From: Clostridiaceae bacterium OM02-2AC
GTDB lineage: Bacteria > Bacillota_I > Bacilli_A > Erysipelotrichales > Erysipelotrichaceae
Assembly (NCBI GenBank): GCA_003481775.1
Contig: QULU01000062.1
Location: 1-14,285, forward strand
Length of the DNA: 14,285 bases
Reading direction: 5' to 3'
Shown here: positions 1 to 7,900 of the stretch, one piece after another
How the letters are laid out: the number at the start of each line of letters is the position of its first letter
Position numbering within the stretch: position 1 is the first letter of the stretch
The notes under the pieces: model-generated
Told to the model about the DNA's origin: nothing
Databases searched by the model: none
What the model saw: only the letters and a program-made list of their open reading frames with translations
Program-made: the position numbers and the translations under genes

Positions 1-282
1 ATAGAATTTGCGCAGCGTGCAGTAGACGCCAATCTGAAGGAGCAAACAGCTGAAGCTGAAAGGGGAGGCTTTGAAAAAGGCCAAGAAAAAGGTGAGGAAA
101 AAGGAAAAAAAGCATTCCTGAAATCACAAATAGCATACAAATATGGGATCGAGGATGATTGGGTAGACACACTGTCAAATCATCAGATTGAGGATGCAAG
201 TATTCGGATTCTGGAATGTGATACGTATCGTGATTTAAAAGGCAAGATGGAGAATAAGGAAATAAGGAAGCAAAATAAGTAG
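1..282 (+). CDS. C-terminal end of an Rpn/PD-(D/E)XK nuclease-family transposase-like protein (partial)
   Basis: Frame 1 is open from the left edge to the TAG at 280-282, giving 93 residues with no start inside the window. The visible part is a tail, not the catalytic core. It has a charged helical run with alternating GF-EKG-EKG-EEKG repeats (about residues 22-37), then a short region (KSQIAYKYGIEDDW, then SNHQIEDASIRIL). This combination of an EKGxEKG linker and a short helical end is typical of Rpn family recombination-promoting nucleases/putative transposases (PD-(D/E)XK nuclease family transposase). The nuclease domain would lie upstream of the window. The assignment rests on the tail alone and is moderate. 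A hairpin terminator follows 45 bp after the stop, so the gene is separate from the sugar operon downstream. Confidence 0.6.
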   Translation: MEFAQRAVDANLKEQTAEAERGGFEKGQEKGEEKGKKAFLKSQIAYKYGIEDDWVDTLSNHQIEDASIRILECDTYRDLKGKMENKEIRKQNK

Positions 283-327
283 ACTATATGAAGTCTGCAA
301 GAAGCTGTATGTACATATCCAATGTAG

Positions 328-361
328 GGAAGCGATTGTTCCTATCCATCGCTTCCTTTTT
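328..361 (+). terminator. Rho-independent terminator after the Rpn-like gene
   Basis: A perfect 9-bp stem, GGAAGCGAT (328-336) paired with ATCGCTTCC (348-356), with an 11-nt loop, is followed directly by TTTTT (357-361). It ends the gene stopping at 282 and insulates the promoter at 467-495. Confidence 0.85.
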
Positions 362-444
362 CATTTCAGGGCGTTCCTGCTGTTTTTACAGCCGTATATA
401 TTTCTGTGCAGAAATAGCGCATATGCAAAAAATGCAAGATAGAA

Positions 445-459
445 ATGAAAACGGTATCT
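445..459 (+). promoter_or_regulatory. Putative cre (CcpA) box upstream of the GH4 promoter
   Basis: ATGAAAACGGTATCT matches the published cre consensus WTGNAANCGNWWNCA at 14 of 15 positions, differing only in the last base. It sits just upstream of the -35 element, centred about 50 bp before the predicted transcription start. A catabolite-control site fits a gene for a phosphorylated disaccharide hydrolase. From this position it could act in either direction. Confidence 0.5.
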
Positions 460-466
460 TTTTTCA

Positions 467-495
467 TTTACGGATGGGGAAACTCATGTTATAAT
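467..495 (+). promoter_or_regulatory. Sigma-A-type extended -10 promoter for the GH4 gene
   Basis: The -35 is TTTACG (467-472), the spacer is 17 bp, and the -10 is a perfect TATAAT (490-495) preceded by TGT (487-489), making an extended -10. Transcription should start near 502, about 30 nt before the start codon at 532. Confidence 0.8.
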
Positions 496-503
496 TCAGT
501 TGC

Positions 504-519
504 AGTGGTATATACCACT
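504..519. promoter_or_regulatory. 16-bp perfect palindrome, probable GntR/HutC-family operator
   Basis: AGTGGTATATACCACT is a perfect palindrome lying on the predicted transcription start, between the -10 element and the AGGAGG at 521-526. The TGGT-N4-ACCA form is the kind of site bound by GntR regulators of the HutC subfamily (NagR/YvoA, DasR, TreR-like). A bound repressor would block transcription initiation. The regulator gene is not in the window, so the family assignment is inferred from motif shape only. Confidence 0.7.
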
Positions 520-531
520 AAGGAGGACGAG

Positions 532-1860
532 ATGAAAAAAGATCTTGTGAAAATCGTGACGATAGGAGGCGGCTCCTCTTATACGCCCGAGCTTGTCGAA
601 GGATTTATTCGACGCTACCATGAACTTCCAGTCGGTGAATTATGGCTGGTCGATATCGAAGAAGGACGAGAAAAGCTGGAAATCGTCGGTGCTCTCGCTC
701 AGCGCATGGTGAAAAAGGCAGGTTTGCCGATGAAGGTGATTCTTTCCTATGATCGTAAGGCTGCCTTAAAGGATGCGGATTTTGTAACGACACAGATGCG
801 CATCGGACGTTTGCCGGCACGAGTTCTGGATGAACGGATTCCCCTGTCCCATGGGATGATCGGACAGGAAACCAATGGTGCAGGAGGTATGTTTAAGGCG
901 TTTCGTACCATTCCGGTGATACTGGATATCGTAAAGGATATGCAGACGCTTTGTCCAAACGCATGGATGATCAACTTCACGAATCCGGCAGGTATGGTCA
1001 CGGAAGCCGTACTACGCTATACGGATTTCAAAAAGGTGATTGGATTGTGTAATGTCCCTGTCAATATGGTCGCAGGTATTGCCAATATTCTAGGTGTAAC
1101 GGAAAATCGTGTTACTATGCAGCTGCAGGGTGTGAATCACCATATCTTTGCGACAGATGTATTTCTTGACGGTGTGAGTGTTATGGATGAGGTTGTGGAG
1201 CGTTATGCGAACGTAAAGCCTGCGGATGTTCTGGCAATGAAGAATTTCATATCCCTGCCGTATTCCCCGGCCTTTATTCGCGGGCTACATGCAATTCCAT
1301 GCCCGTATCATAATTATTATTTTTTCACAAAGGAACAGCTGGAGGAAGAACAGGAGCAGTTCGCAAAGGGGAATGTGCGTGGTGAGGTCGTTTCCCGTGT
1401 GGAAGAGGAGCTCTTTGAATTGTATAAGGATGAGCAGCTGGATGTAAAACCGAAGCAGCTGGAAATGCGCGGGGGTGCCAAATACAGCGACGCGGCATGC
1501 AATCTGATTGCATCCATCTATACAGATAAACGAGACATTCAATATGTGGATGTACAGAACAATGGCTGTATCAGTGATCTACCGGATGAAAGCGCTGTTG
1601 AGGTTGCCTGCATGATTACGGCAGATGGTCCAAAGCCGCTGGCTACCGGAGAAATGAAGCCGACAATTTCCGGAACGATTCATAATATCAAGGCGTTTGA
1701 GCGTATGGTCGTTGAAGCGGCAGTTACAGGAAATCGTGATTTGGCGGTAACGGCATTGAATATGAACCCACTGTGTCCAAGTGATCGTCTTGCCAACATT
1801 GTAGTAGATGAGCTGATTGAGGCACATAAGGATTATCTGCCCCAGTTTCGTGGGAAATAG
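532..1860 (+). CDS. Family 4 glycoside hydrolase, 6-phospho-beta-glucosidase
   Basis: A 442-residue GH4 enzyme that would hydrolyse 6-phospho-beta-glucosides (PTS-imported cellobiose or aryl glucosides) in the cytoplasm, using NAD+ and a divalent metal in the family's redox-elimination mechanism. Visible motifs are the NAD-binding loop GGGSSYTPE (12-20), MRIGRL (89-94), GQETNGAGG (111-119), NFTNPAG (148-154), the metal-site Cys in CNVP (173-176) and NH (202-203), and a Tyr-rich PYHNYYF segment that probably carries the catalytic tyrosine. CN(V/I)P points to the beta-glucosidase branch, not the alpha-glucosidase branch. The start at 532 follows AGGAGG (521-526) by 5 nt. An upstream in-frame ATG at 445 would lie before the promoter and is rejected. 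The length is normal for the family. A cre box and a palindromic operator indicate catabolite and substrate control. It could be called licH, celF or bglH, but the sequence does not decide which. Confidence 0.93.
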   Translation: MKKDLVKIVTIGGGSSYTPELVEGFIRRYHELPVGELWLVDIEEGREKLEIVGALAQRMVKKAGLPMKVILSYDRKAALKDADFVTTQMRIGRLPARVLDERIPLSHGMIGQETNGAGGMFKAFRTIPVILDIVKDMQTLCPNAWMINFTNPAGMVTEAVLRYTDFKKVIGLCNVPVNMVAGIANILGVTENRVTMQLQGVNHHIFATDVFLDGVSVMDEVVERYANVKPADVLAMKNFISLPYSPAFIRGLHAIPCPYHNYYFFTKEQLEEEQEQFAKGNVRGEVVSRVEEELFELYKDEQLDVKPKQLEMRGGAKYSDAACNLIASIYTDKRDIQYVDVQNNGCISDLPDESAVEVACMITADGPKPLATGEMKPTISGTIHNIKAFERMVVEAAVTGNRDLAVTALNMNPLCPSDRLANIVVDELIEAHKDYLPQFRGK

Positions 1861-1862
1861 CT

Positions 1863-2195
1863 ATGAGGCTGCAGGGGAAGGACATTTATGTTCGCAATCA
1901 GACAGCGAGCAAGGTAACGGATCTATGCTTTTTGTATCCAGGGGGCGCAGCACCGCATACCGTGAAAAAGATACCGCCGCATCAGCATCAGCTGGAGTTC
2001 ATTTATGATTTCAGCATAGCCGGTGCAAAGGATCTGGCGTTTTATTTTCTTGATGATGAGGATACGAAATTCATTTTTCATAAGGAGCTGGATGCAGAGC
2101 ATCAGAATCAGCCGCTGTATGTTTACATAACCATACAGGATGGCAGGCGCTGTGTGCGTAAGGATCCTCATGGGAAGGAATTGTATCAGGAATAA
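1863..2195 (+). CDS. Small conserved-looking protein of unknown function, coupled to GH4
   Basis: A 110-residue cytoplasmic protein starting 2 nt after the GH4 stop, so it is almost certainly translated by coupling. No strong Shine-Dalgarno is seen, only GGGAAA inside the GH4 3' end. The composition looks beta-rich: N-terminal KDIYVRNQTASKVTDL, then LEFIYDFSIAG, AFYFLDDEDTKFIF and PLYVYITIQDGRR, with several histidines (HQHQ near residue 41). There is no signal peptide, membrane segment or recognised catalytic motif. The family is not recognised. Its place suggests a role tied to phospho-glucoside use, for example a sugar-binding or enzyme-partner protein, but this is only context. A strong terminator follows 21 bp after the stop, so the operon ends here. 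Confidence 0.75.
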   Translation: MRLQGKDIYVRNQTASKVTDLCFLYPGGAAPHTVKKIPPHQHQLEFIYDFSIAGAKDLAFYFLDDEDTKFIFHKELDAEHQNQPLYVYITIQDGRRCVRKDPHGKELYQE

Positions 2196-2216
2196 GATAC
2201 CGCATTTGCATAGCGA

Positions 2217-2263
2217 AACAAAAGAACACGATCTGTTTTAGATTCAGAGCGTGTTCTTTTGTT
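2217..2263 (+). terminator. Strong terminator closing the GH4 operon
   Basis: A perfect 14-bp stem pairs AACAAAAGAACACG (2217-2230) with its complement (2250-2263) around a 19-nt loop that has a small inner ATCT/AGAT hairpin. The 3' arm is itself T-rich and is followed by GTTTG. The A-rich 5' arm would also let it work on the opposite strand. Confidence 0.85.
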
Positions 2264-2577
2264 GTTTGATCAACATAGATGCAGCTGAACGATATGCTGC
2301 GTAAGGTGCAGTAGGCACAAAGAAGCATGGTTGTACAGAAGCTGCGTAAGGCAGGGAACACAGCAGGCTGCACAGCTGAAGCTTGAACGACAAAAAAGGG
2401 AAGATATCAAACAAAGCGCATTGTACACCGGGCGTAGGATTTTGCTATGTATCACTTCTGTATGCCTGAAGATAGCAGGGAAAGAAACGTGGAATCAAGA
2501 TTCCGAAGCGAAAAGCCTGCTTATCTCTTTCGTGGCTCTTCTTTGCATCTCAAGTATGGGACATTTGCGTGATGATA
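2264..2577. other. Gene-free stretch between the GH4 operon and the membrane-protein gene
   Basis: No credible coding region is seen. Open frames on both strands are short, rich in Cys/Leu/Ser, and lack ribosome binding sites. An 11-mer, GCTGCGTAAGG, occurs twice as a direct repeat (2296-2306 and 2341-2351). A 6-2-6 inverted repeat, GGAATC-AA-GATTCC, lies at 2491-2504. No clear terminator for the leftward gene was found. It could be a decayed gene or a long 3' region of the membrane-protein transcript. Confidence 0.5.
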
Positions 2578-3147
2578 TTACTGCATCTGTTGGCTTTTGT
2601 TCAAAAAGTTGTTGACCCTATACAAATATATTGACATAGCCATCGGAAAGCATATCTCCAGCAGTGTTGATACTCCGCCATTCAACAAATACAGGAGAAG
2701 CTCAAATACGACAAGCACGGCATAAGGTCGTGCGGTTCTTTGAAAAGCAGTTAAATCTCTGGCAAGCAGCTCACACAGTATATGACAGATCAAAAGGACG
2801 TACAGAACGGTGGCTCCCATCGCAAGGCGTGTATGCCATTTCGACAGTGCAGCATGTACATAGGGGGCATAGGGAAGCAGTACGGAAACGACCATCCCCA
2901 GACAGCTGAGCAGTAACGCAAGCCGTCCCAGCCGGTTGCAGTATCCGATTGAAGTCATCCATCTTCTCGTATAGACATAAAAATACAAAGCAGCACTCGC
3001 TGCCCATAAAAGCAGATACCAGCGCATATGCAGAGCATTTCCCAGATGGGAAAGATTTTCCGAAAGCGGTCTGACAAACCACAGGGTATTGAGATTGATG
3101 ATCCAGATACCTGCAATGTATAATTTTTGATGAAAGCGCATGAGCAT
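2578..3147 (-). CDS. Polytopic membrane protein of unknown function (about six helices)
   Basis: A 189-residue integral membrane protein. Hydrophobic segments fall at about residues 11-27, 42-60, 74-93, 106-126, 141-158 and 160-176, separated by short basic loops (YTRRW, NRLGR, QRTARPY). The start at 3147 has AAAGGAGA (3148-3155) directly upstream and an extended -10 at 3166-3174. No catalytic motif is recognised and no named family can be assigned with confidence. It is transcribed divergently from the secretion operon and shares its upstream region. Whether it takes part in that system is unknown. The operon lacks the usual membrane partners, so an accessory role is conceivable but unsupported. 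Confidence 0.8.
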   Translation of the reverse strand: MLMRFHQKLYIAGIWIINLNTLWFVRPLSENLSHLGNALHMRWYLLLWAASAALYFYVYTRRWMTSIGYCNRLGRLALLLSCLGMVVSVLLPYAPYVHAALSKWHTRLAMGATVLYVLLICHILCELLARDLTAFQRTARPYAVLVVFELLLYLLNGGVSTLLEICFPMAMSIYLYRVNNFLNKSQQMQ

Positions 3148-3165
3148 TCTCCTTTACAGCAATCT

Positions 3166-3174
3166 ATTATACCA
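3166..3174 (-). promoter_or_regulatory. Extended -10 for the leftward membrane-protein gene
   Basis: Read on the minus strand this is TGG-TATAAT, a perfect -10 with the extended TGn. No good -35 lies 17 bp upstream, where T-rich TTTTCACA repeats stand. The start codon is about 20 nt from the -10. Confidence 0.65.
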
Positions 3175-3180
3175 TTTGAA

Positions 3181-3200
3181 AAATGTGAAAAAATGTGAAA
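3181..3200. repeat. Tandem AAATGTGAAA direct repeat in the divergent intergenic region
   Basis: Two exact adjacent copies of the 10-mer AAATGTGAAA occupy 3181-3190 and 3191-3200, one helical turn apart, upstream of both the membrane-protein gene and the secretion operon. The spacing suits cooperative binding of a regulator on one DNA face. No confident promoter for the + strand operon could be picked out in 3201-3270. Confidence 0.6.
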
Positions 3201-3273
3201 TCATGAAATTTTTAGGAGTTTCATGTTTTTTTTACGTATTTACTAGTGTAAAAAGCAAGATGAGGTGATAAGA

Positions 3274-4272
3274 ATGGATGCTATGTTAAAGCATATGGAA
3301 GTTCGTGACGATGGTTTTCTGGAGGTGATATTAAAGCGGGCAAAGGATTTTGATGAGTATATCTTTCAACAGATTCATAAGGATGAGCGCTGTCTGCTTT
3401 GTGTGCGTGATCCCCGCAGCAAAACCAGATTGTATTATGATACCAAAGGATATCTTACCTTGAAGGAATATTTACAGGCGCATCTGTTTGCGGAGAACGA
3501 GCTGTTGCCGTTTCTGCTGTATGTTCTGGAGGATATGGTACAGGTGAATGCCGGAAAACCGGTGTCCATGCGGCTGGAGCATGTATTTCTCAGCTATGAC
3601 GGAGGTCTTTTACGCTTTCTTGTAGTTCCTCTGCTTGTGGACAACTGGCTGTTTCAAAAGGAGGAGCTGAAGCAGTTTATCAGGGATTTTCTGGATTGTG
3701 TCCGTGTAACACAGGATTTTGCGGCACTGGGATTTCTGGGGTGCTGTCTGCGTAAGGCGGACTTGACGCTCCCTCTTGTATTACAGGGACTGCATGATTT
3801 ACAAAATGCACAGGCAAAGCCGCCGGGACTTCTGGAAAAGCTGTTTCATATCACAAGGGAGGAGCCGTTTCAGGTACGTGATCTGCCGGCTTTGAAAACG
3901 CTGAACGTATCGTCCCTTGCTGTCGCAGAGGAGAGCGGCGGCTATGCGCTACAGAAGGAGCTGGACAGTTCAACGCAGGAACTGCTTGCACCGGATTGCA
4001 GCTGTCTGGTGGATTTGAAATCATGGAGCAGCATCCGTGTGGATAAGGCGCAGTTTACAATCGGAAGAGCAAAGGACAATGATCTGGTGCTGCATGGTAA
4101 AACCGTATCGCAGCATCACGCCTGTATTGAGCAGGGAGTGCTGAAGGACTGCGGCAGCGCGAATGGTACGTTTGTCAATGGAGAGCGCGTGACATCCTGT
4201 GAGCTGAAGGATCAGGATGTCATACGGTTTGCGAATCTGCAGTTTCGCTGGCAGAAGGAGGAAACCGCATGA
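3274..4272 (+). CDS. FHA-domain protein of the type VII-like secretion operon (DUF6382-like N-terminus)
   Basis: A 332-residue, apparently soluble protein and the first gene of the operon. The C-terminal FHA domain (about 262-325) has the phosphothreonine-binding signature: IGR (263-265), SQHHA (279-283) and SANGTFVNG (295-303). The N-terminal 170 residues form a mixed alpha/beta region (EVILKRAKDFDEYIF, LYYDTKGYLTLKEYL, LRFLVVPLL) resembling the DUF6382 module found before FHA domains in Bacillota. That name is from memory. No transmembrane segment is seen. The ATG at 3274 is preferred because GAGGTGAT (3262-3269) is correctly spaced before it. The in-frame GTG at 3265 lies inside that site. 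The stop overlaps the next start as ATGA (4269-4272). It probably binds a phosphorylated partner, perhaps the kinase or the ATPase. Confidence 0.85.
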   Translation: MDAMLKHMEVRDDGFLEVILKRAKDFDEYIFQQIHKDERCLLCVRDPRSKTRLYYDTKGYLTLKEYLQAHLFAENELLPFLLYVLEDMVQVNAGKPVSMRLEHVFLSYDGGLLRFLVVPLLVDNWLFQKEELKQFIRDFLDCVRVTQDFAALGFLGCCLRKADLTLPLVLQGLHDLQNAQAKPPGLLEKLFHITREEPFQVRDLPALKTLNVSSLAVAEESGGYALQKELDSSTQELLAPDCSCLVDLKSWSSIRVDKAQFTIGRAKDNDLVLHGKTVSQHHACIEQGVLKDCGSANGTFVNGERVTSCELKDQDVIRFANLQFRWQKEETA

Positions 4273-4983
4273 ATCTGCGCTATCAACTCTGTGCCTGTCT
4301 GTATCAGGGAAGAGCCAGTGAGGTGTTTCTGGTACAGGATATCATGACATCGCAGCTGTATGCATTAAAGCGTATCGTACGGCATTCTACAGCATTTTCG
4401 GATACCTATTTGCGGGCGATCTATCAAAGAGAAGCGTGTATGCTGGGATGGCTGCAGCATGAGCGTATCCCGCATGTAGTATCCGCCTTTGAGGAGGAAC
4501 AGCATCGCTGTATTCTGATGGAGTATATCCCTGGTGTTTCCCTATCGCATATCCAGGGCTGCAGCAGCGATAAAACGCGTCTGAGCTGGTGCCTGCAGCT
4601 GGGAGCGCTTTTGCAGTATCTGCATGAGCAGCAGATTGTGCATCTGGATATCAAGCCGTCCAACTTGCATTACTGGAAGGGAAACGTCTATTTACTGGAT
4701 TTTGCGACCAGCCGTTTTCTGCAGGAGCAGGATGTCGCAGCCGCGGTGTCTCCCCGGCTATTCTCCTGTGGAGGCAGGCACTATAGGCTGTGATGAGCGA
4801 AGTGATATTTATAGCTTTGGAAGAACCTGCTATGTCCTGCGTCATGGCCGCTTTCCTACAGGTGAAAAAAGCGGGGATGCGCTGGATGCTTTGTTTCTGC
4901 ACTGCTGTCAGGAGGAGAAAGAGCAACGCTTTTGCAGCATGCAAGCTGTCATGAAAGAGCTCGTAAGGCTATGCGAAGAATAA
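4269..4983 (+). pseudogene. Ser/Thr protein kinase-like gene split by a one-base frameshift
   Basis: Read as one gene with a single +1 step, this encodes a compact 237-residue Hanks-type kinase with no membrane segment. In the first frame (4269-4793) are a glycine-loop-like QGRASEVFLV (13-22), YALK with K34, the alpha-C glutamate E55, HLDIKPSN (125-132, D127) and DFA (144-146, replacing DFG). In the second frame, from 4756, are GYSPVEAG (APE-like), DERSDIYSFG (alpha-F Asp) and a subdomain XI arginine in EQRF. The frames join at CCCC (4752-4755). Without the shift translation stops at 4791-4793, with 11 non-kinase residues after P162. The fault could be a true mutation, a sequencing error or programmed recoding. 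Intact residues on both sides argue for recent or functional disruption. It is translationally coupled to the FHA gene (ATGA) and overlaps the EssC start by 13 nt. Confidence 0.8.
4740..4758 (+). other. Frame-change site in the kinase gene
   Basis: The zero-frame codons TCT CCC CGG (4749-4757) become TCT CCC, then GGC, if one C of CCCC (4752-4755) is skipped, which restores the kinase reading frame. The run lies in the 3' arm of a GC-rich hairpin pairing GCCGCGG (4740-4746) with CCCCGGC (4752-4758), with one C-C mismatch and a 5-nt loop. CCC-C is a known type of +1 slippery site. GC hairpins also favour sequencing or replication errors. Confidence 0.6.
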
Positions 4984-7900
4984 GACTTTGTGTTTTGCAG
5001 GAGAAGGGCATACAAACGGTTTTGCTAATAAACCAACGAGAGGCTGTGCGTGTGTATCAGTACCGTGACGTAGAGGTGCTGGCGGTATGGAGCATCCATG
5101 GATGGAGCTTTCGTGTTGCACAGCCTGCTTCTCCACTGTATCAGCTACAGGAAAAGGAAATCAAAGCGGGCTTTCATTGTGTCATAGCACTGGAGGAGCA
5201 GCGGGTGCGCTTTTACGCCGAAGAGCTGTGTGCCGACGCCCTGCACTTTCATGGCTATGCCCTGACAGGCGCAGTACATATCGGTCGCTCCTGTACACAG
5301 GAGCTGTATCTTAACAGCCCCGGTATTTCTCAATGCCATGCTCTTTTGCAGCCACTGGATACCGCATGGGAGCTGGTGGATCAGGGAAGTACGAATGGCT
5401 GCTATGTCAACCATGAGCGTATCACAAGGTGCAATGTGAAGCCGGGGGATGTCATCCATCTTGGTAATGTGATGCTGCTGATGGGAAAGGACAGCATCTT
5501 TGTTCCAGAGCGACTGGCAAATGCTCACCTGCCTGAAATTTCCTATCTTAATACTGTTATACAAAGGGAGGAAGTATGTACAGGCATCTACCAGACACCA
5601 AAGCCTGTGGAGAGCTTAGCGATGGAAATTGAGCTGCCTTTGGCCAAGGCCACACAGGAAAATCTTCCTGCAATATTCGTGCTGGGTCCCTCGATCACCA
5701 TGGGGCTTTCCTCTACAGCTATGGGAATTTTCTCTTTCTGGCTGGCAGCTGAGCGAAAGCAGGACTTGTTTTCTGTTATACCGACACTGCTCATGTCCCT
5801 CAGTATGGCGTTGGGAACAATACTCTGGCCGCTGCTGTCAAAGCGTTATGAGCGAAAGCAGCAGCACAGGAAGGAAGAAAAACGCTGTTATCTGTACTCC
5901 TGCTATCTCCTGGAGGTCAGACAGCGCATTCAGCAGGCGATACAGGAGCAGCACGCATATCTGCAGAACTGGTATCCGCCGATTGCCAGTCTCTGTGATG
6001 ATTTTCTTGCGCAAAAGCCGTATCAGCTTCGCGGTGTGAATCAGGAGGGCTGGCTGCATGTGGTCCTGGGGCAGGGCAGCTGTCCGGCCGGTATTGACCT
6101 GCAGATACCTCATGTTTCCTCCATGCTGCAGGATGTGCTATTGGATAAGCTGCAGGCATTGCAGAGTGAGCAATACCGGTTGGAAAACGTCCCCATTGTG
6201 GCAGATCTTCGCAACTGCTCATCCTTGTGTCTGCAGGGCGAGCGATCCATATGCATCGACATGCTGCTGAATATCCTGCTGCAACTGGTCATACAGCAGT
6301 CGGAAAAAGAGGTCTGTATTTGTATCGCTGCGGATAAAGCGCTGCTGTCAAAGGAAAAGCTGTTCTGTCTGCCGCATCTGTTTGCAAACAGGCAGCGCCT
6401 GCTGGTATGGGATGGAGCAAGTGCAGGGCGCTGCAGGCGCCTTTTGGAGGAGGTAGTACAGGATGACCGCATACAGGCTGTCATCGTATGTATCCTGGAG
6501 CCAAGGCTTGCGGATGATCTGCAGCTGCCCTCGCATGAAAAGCTGCATCTTTTACGCTGGAGCGACACCCTGCACACGGCTTGCAACCTCCTGCTGCAAA
6601 TAAACGGAAGCAGCGTACACTGGCCGCAGCGTCATGCGGACTTCACAATCGACCGCTGTGCAGCAAAGCAAAGACGGGCAGCATTTGTTCAACGGGCAGC
6701 GTATCCAAAAGAGGCTTCACAGGATAAGAAAATACTCAGCTTTTTAAAGCTTTTCCATTGTCGAAGTGTGGAGGAGCTTCAGATCGCCTCCCGTTATCAA
6801 ATGAGCGATGCCGCGAACAGTCTGCGTGTGATAATCGGACAAAGCGTGGATGGCGGTGAGCTGTATCTGGATGCCCATGAGCACAGCCATGGACCGCATG
6901 GATTGCTTGCGGGCATGACCGGCTCCGGCAAAAGCGAATGCCTTTTGACCTATTTGCTGTCGCTGGCGGTTACATTCTCCTGTCAGGATGTCAGCTTTCT
7001 GCTGATTGACTTCAAGGGAGGGACCATGGCCAATGCGCTGGCGAAGCTGCCGCATACTGCCGGTATCATAACGAATCTGGATAAGGGGATTCTCATGCGC
7101 TGTCTGTGTGCGATTGAAGGAGAGCTGACCCGCAGACAGCAGCAGCTTGCAGATACAGGGAAGCGATACCAGATCAGCAGTATGGATATCGATAAATACA
7201 TGCAGCTCAGAAAGCAGCATCCCTCCCTTACAGCAATGCCGCATCTGTTTCTGGTCGCAGATGAATTTGCGGAGCTGAAGCAGCTCTTTCCGGCAGTTCT
7301 TGACCATTTGCGTCAGTGTGCCAGAATCGGAAGAAGTCTGGGGATTCATCTGCTGCTGGCAACCCAAAAGCCCTTCGGTGTTGTGGATGAGCAGATCTGG
7401 AGCAATGCGCGCTTTCATCTATGCCTGAAGGTTGCCGATCGCAATGACAGTATGGATATGTTAAAAAAGGATTCTGCCGTCCATCTGCAGCATCCCGGTC
7501 AGCTTTTTTTACAGGTCGGTCATGATGAGGTCTTTGTGCAGGGGCAAAGCGCCTGGACACAGGCGCCCTATGATCCAAACGGAAGCGAAACAGCTGGTCC
7601 GTGTCTTTCCTATTATGACGACGATGGTGCTATCCGGGATATGCCGATGTCGGGCAGCACGGTATCCAAAACCGAGCTGGAGGCGGTTTGTGATGCGTTG
7701 TGTGCAATCAGTACAGAGCGTGCCGCTCCATTGTGGCTGCCGCCATTACAGCCGGATTTGCGGCAGGAGGAGATACCTGCAATAGGGAATGCGTGCACCC
7801 TTGGATTGCTGGATGACATAGCCCATCAACAGCAGCTTCCCTTTTCCATATCCATATGGGACGGGCGAAACCTTGCAGTATGCGGAATGGTGGGCAGTGG

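Noticed and set aside
445..531. Upstream ATG extending the GH4 protein by 29 residues
   Set aside because: It lies upstream of the predicted promoter and overlaps the cre-like box. The internal ATG at 532 has a perfect AGGAGG, and the NAD-binding loop then falls at the normal distance from the N-terminus.
2331..2615. 94-codon + strand open frame in the gene-poor stretch
   Set aside because: It has no ribosome binding site, no recognisable domain and a mixed composition, and it runs into the 3' end of the convincing leftward membrane-protein gene.
3181..3200. The tandem AAATGTGAAA as the start of a CRISPR or larger repeat array
   Set aside because: There are only two adjacent copies with no spacers, so it is at most a binding-site repeat.
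4932..4970. Upstream TTG start extending the EssC-type protein by 13 residues
   Set aside because: It has no correctly spaced ribosome binding site, and the added residues look unlike an FHA-type N-terminus. ATG 4971 follows TAAGG and gives the usual short overlap.
6744..7418. Long open frame on the minus strand (224 codons)
   Set aside because: It lies wholly inside ATPase domain 1 of the essC-type gene, which has clear Walker motifs on the + strand. The product is Cys/His/Gln-rich with no family likeness and no ribosome binding site.
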